This document shows, in pieces, positions 13,692 through 14,267 of a stretch of DNA of 14,267 nt. The first letter of the stretch is position 1. Each line of letters starts with the position of its first letter. This DNA comes from CAYXPG01 sp964564845 (GTDB lineage: Bacteria > Planctomycetota > Phycisphaerae > Sedimentisphaerales > Anaerobacaceae): assembly GCA_964564845.1 (NCBI GenBank), contig CAZMCN010000047.1, positions 1 to 14,267 on the forward strand. Direction: 5' to 3'. Below the pieces are notes generated by a model. That model was not told where the DNA came from. It searched no databases and was given only the letters and a program-made list of their open reading frames with translations. The position numbers and the translations under genes are program-made.

Positions 13692-13713
13692 GGGCAGGGA
13701 CAGTTCCCTGCCC
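13692..13713. terminator. Perfect hairpin between convergent genes
   Basis: GGGCAGGGA and TCCCTGCCC form a 9-bp perfect stem with loop CAGT, 49 nt after the glycosyltransferase stop and 12 nt before the carB stop. It could serve as a terminator for both directions. Neither side has a direct U run, so Rho-independent release is not certain; it could also be a dispersed palindromic repeat. Confidence 0.45.
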
Positions 13714-13725
13714 ACAATTGTGTTT

Positions 13726-14267
13726 CTATTTAATAGCTGTGTGGTAATCCTGGAGCGACATAACCGAGTATTTACCCTTGCGGTAAGCTGCGATACCTTT
13801 GACGGCGGCGGCAGCGGCGGCTGTTGTGGTAATATAAGGGACCTTGTATCTGATGGCCGACTTGCGAATGTAAGAATCGTCGAATTCGCTCAGCTTGCCG
13901 CTGGGAGTATTGATAATTAACTGAATCAGGTTGTTTTTAAGTGCATCCACAATGTGAGGCCTGCCCTCGTGTGTTTTGAGAATTATTTCGGCTTTAATTC
14001 CTTTATCGGTCAGAAACCGGTGGGTGCCTTTGGTTGCCAGGATTTTGAAACCGAGTTTCTCGAATTCTTTTGCAGTTTCGAGAACAGCTTGTTTTTCCCT
14101 GTCGGTTACGGTTATAAGGACGGTGCCGTCAGAAGGCAGCGGCTGCTGAGTTGCCTGCTGTGCCTTGTAGAAAGCCAGCCCGTATGAATCAGCCAGCCCC
14201 AGCACTTCGCCGGTGGAGCGCATTTCCGGGCCGAGCAGCGGGTCAACCTCCTGGAACATATTGAATG
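13726..14267 (-). CDS. carB: Carbamoyl-phosphate synthase large subunit, C-terminal part (partial)
   Basis: Only the last ~180 codons are in the window; the frame stays open through the right edge (reading ...FNMFQEVDPLLGPEMRSTGEV), so the 5' part lies outside and the ATG at 14259 is internal. The segment holds the end of the second ATP-grasp half (DPLLGPEMRSTGEVLG) and the MGS-like allosteric domain (VLITVTDREKQAVLETAKEFEKLGF..., and TTTAAAAAAVKGI near the end). CarB makes carbamoyl phosphate from glutamine-derived ammonia, bicarbonate and two ATP for pyrimidine and arginine synthesis; this domain senses effectors such as UMP and ornithine in enterobacteria. It ends in TAG at 13726, converging on the glycosyltransferase gene across a hairpin. 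Confidence 0.95.
   Translation of the reverse strand, partial: FNMFQEVDPLLGPEMRSTGEVLGLADSYGLAFYKAQQATQQPLPSDGTVLITVTDREKQAVLETAKEFEKLGFKILATKGTHRFLTDKGIKAEIILKTHEGRPHIVDALKNNLIQLIINTPSGKLSEFDDSYIRKSAIRYKVPYITTTAAAAAAVKGIAAYRKGKYSVMSLQDYHTAIK

Overview
This window reads as chromosomal DNA of an anaerobic or microaerophilic bacterium. The signs are two proteins carrying paired 4Fe-4S motifs, a NifX-type cofactor-binding domain, a ferritin-like protein and dense Shine-Dalgarno (SD) driven operons. My best guess for lineage is Planctomycetota (Phycisphaerae-like). That is an impression from gene content and style; no marker gene here proves it.

Left half, about 72-5830: one long minus-strand operon read from right to left. 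Its order is a DUF89/ARMT1-like phosphatase; a DUF5320-type Gly-rich protein carrying two copies of an N-terminal tag; a small tag plus zinc-ribbon protein; a second DUF5320 protein with a C-terminal coiled coil; a short two-helix ferritin-like protein; an FmdB-type zinc ribbon; a NifX / Gly-Met linker / coiled-coil / ferredoxin fusion; a MinD/Mrp-type ATPase with an inserted ferredoxin; a stand-alone J-domain protein; and a SAM methyltransferase. It resembles the orange-protein (ORP) and NifX/MinD-ferredoxin loci of sulfate reducers and archaea, which are tied to Mo/Cu or Fe-S cofactor handling. A perfect 22-bp palindrome overlaps the predicted operon promoter and is a likely operator. The same four-part signature (MPxxDGTGPxGxGPMTGR tag, Gly-rich stretch, a 28-residue coiled coil, metal-binding Cys) recurs across the operon, suggesting proteins that assemble with each other.

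Middle, about 5830-8050: divergent pdxB (vitamin B6) overlaps folP (folate), a translationally coupled pair.

About 7950-9495 is an insertion hot spot between folP and lon. It holds an MntA/HepT toxin-antitoxin pair and a GIY-YIG nuclease gene broken by an in-frame stop. It also holds two displaced gene tails: a second, diverged copy of the folP 3' end beyond hepT, and a second copy of the lon 3' end beyond a 13-bp tandem repeat. Both flanking genes therefore appear to have exchanged or duplicated their last codons.

Right part, 9462-14267: lon on the minus strand with a good sigma-70-type promoter, a GT-C (family 39-like) membrane glycosyltransferase on the plus strand, and the 3' part of carB entering from the right edge on the minus strand. 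The latter two converge on a perfect hairpin. No tRNA, rRNA, CRISPR array or complete insertion sequence was seen.
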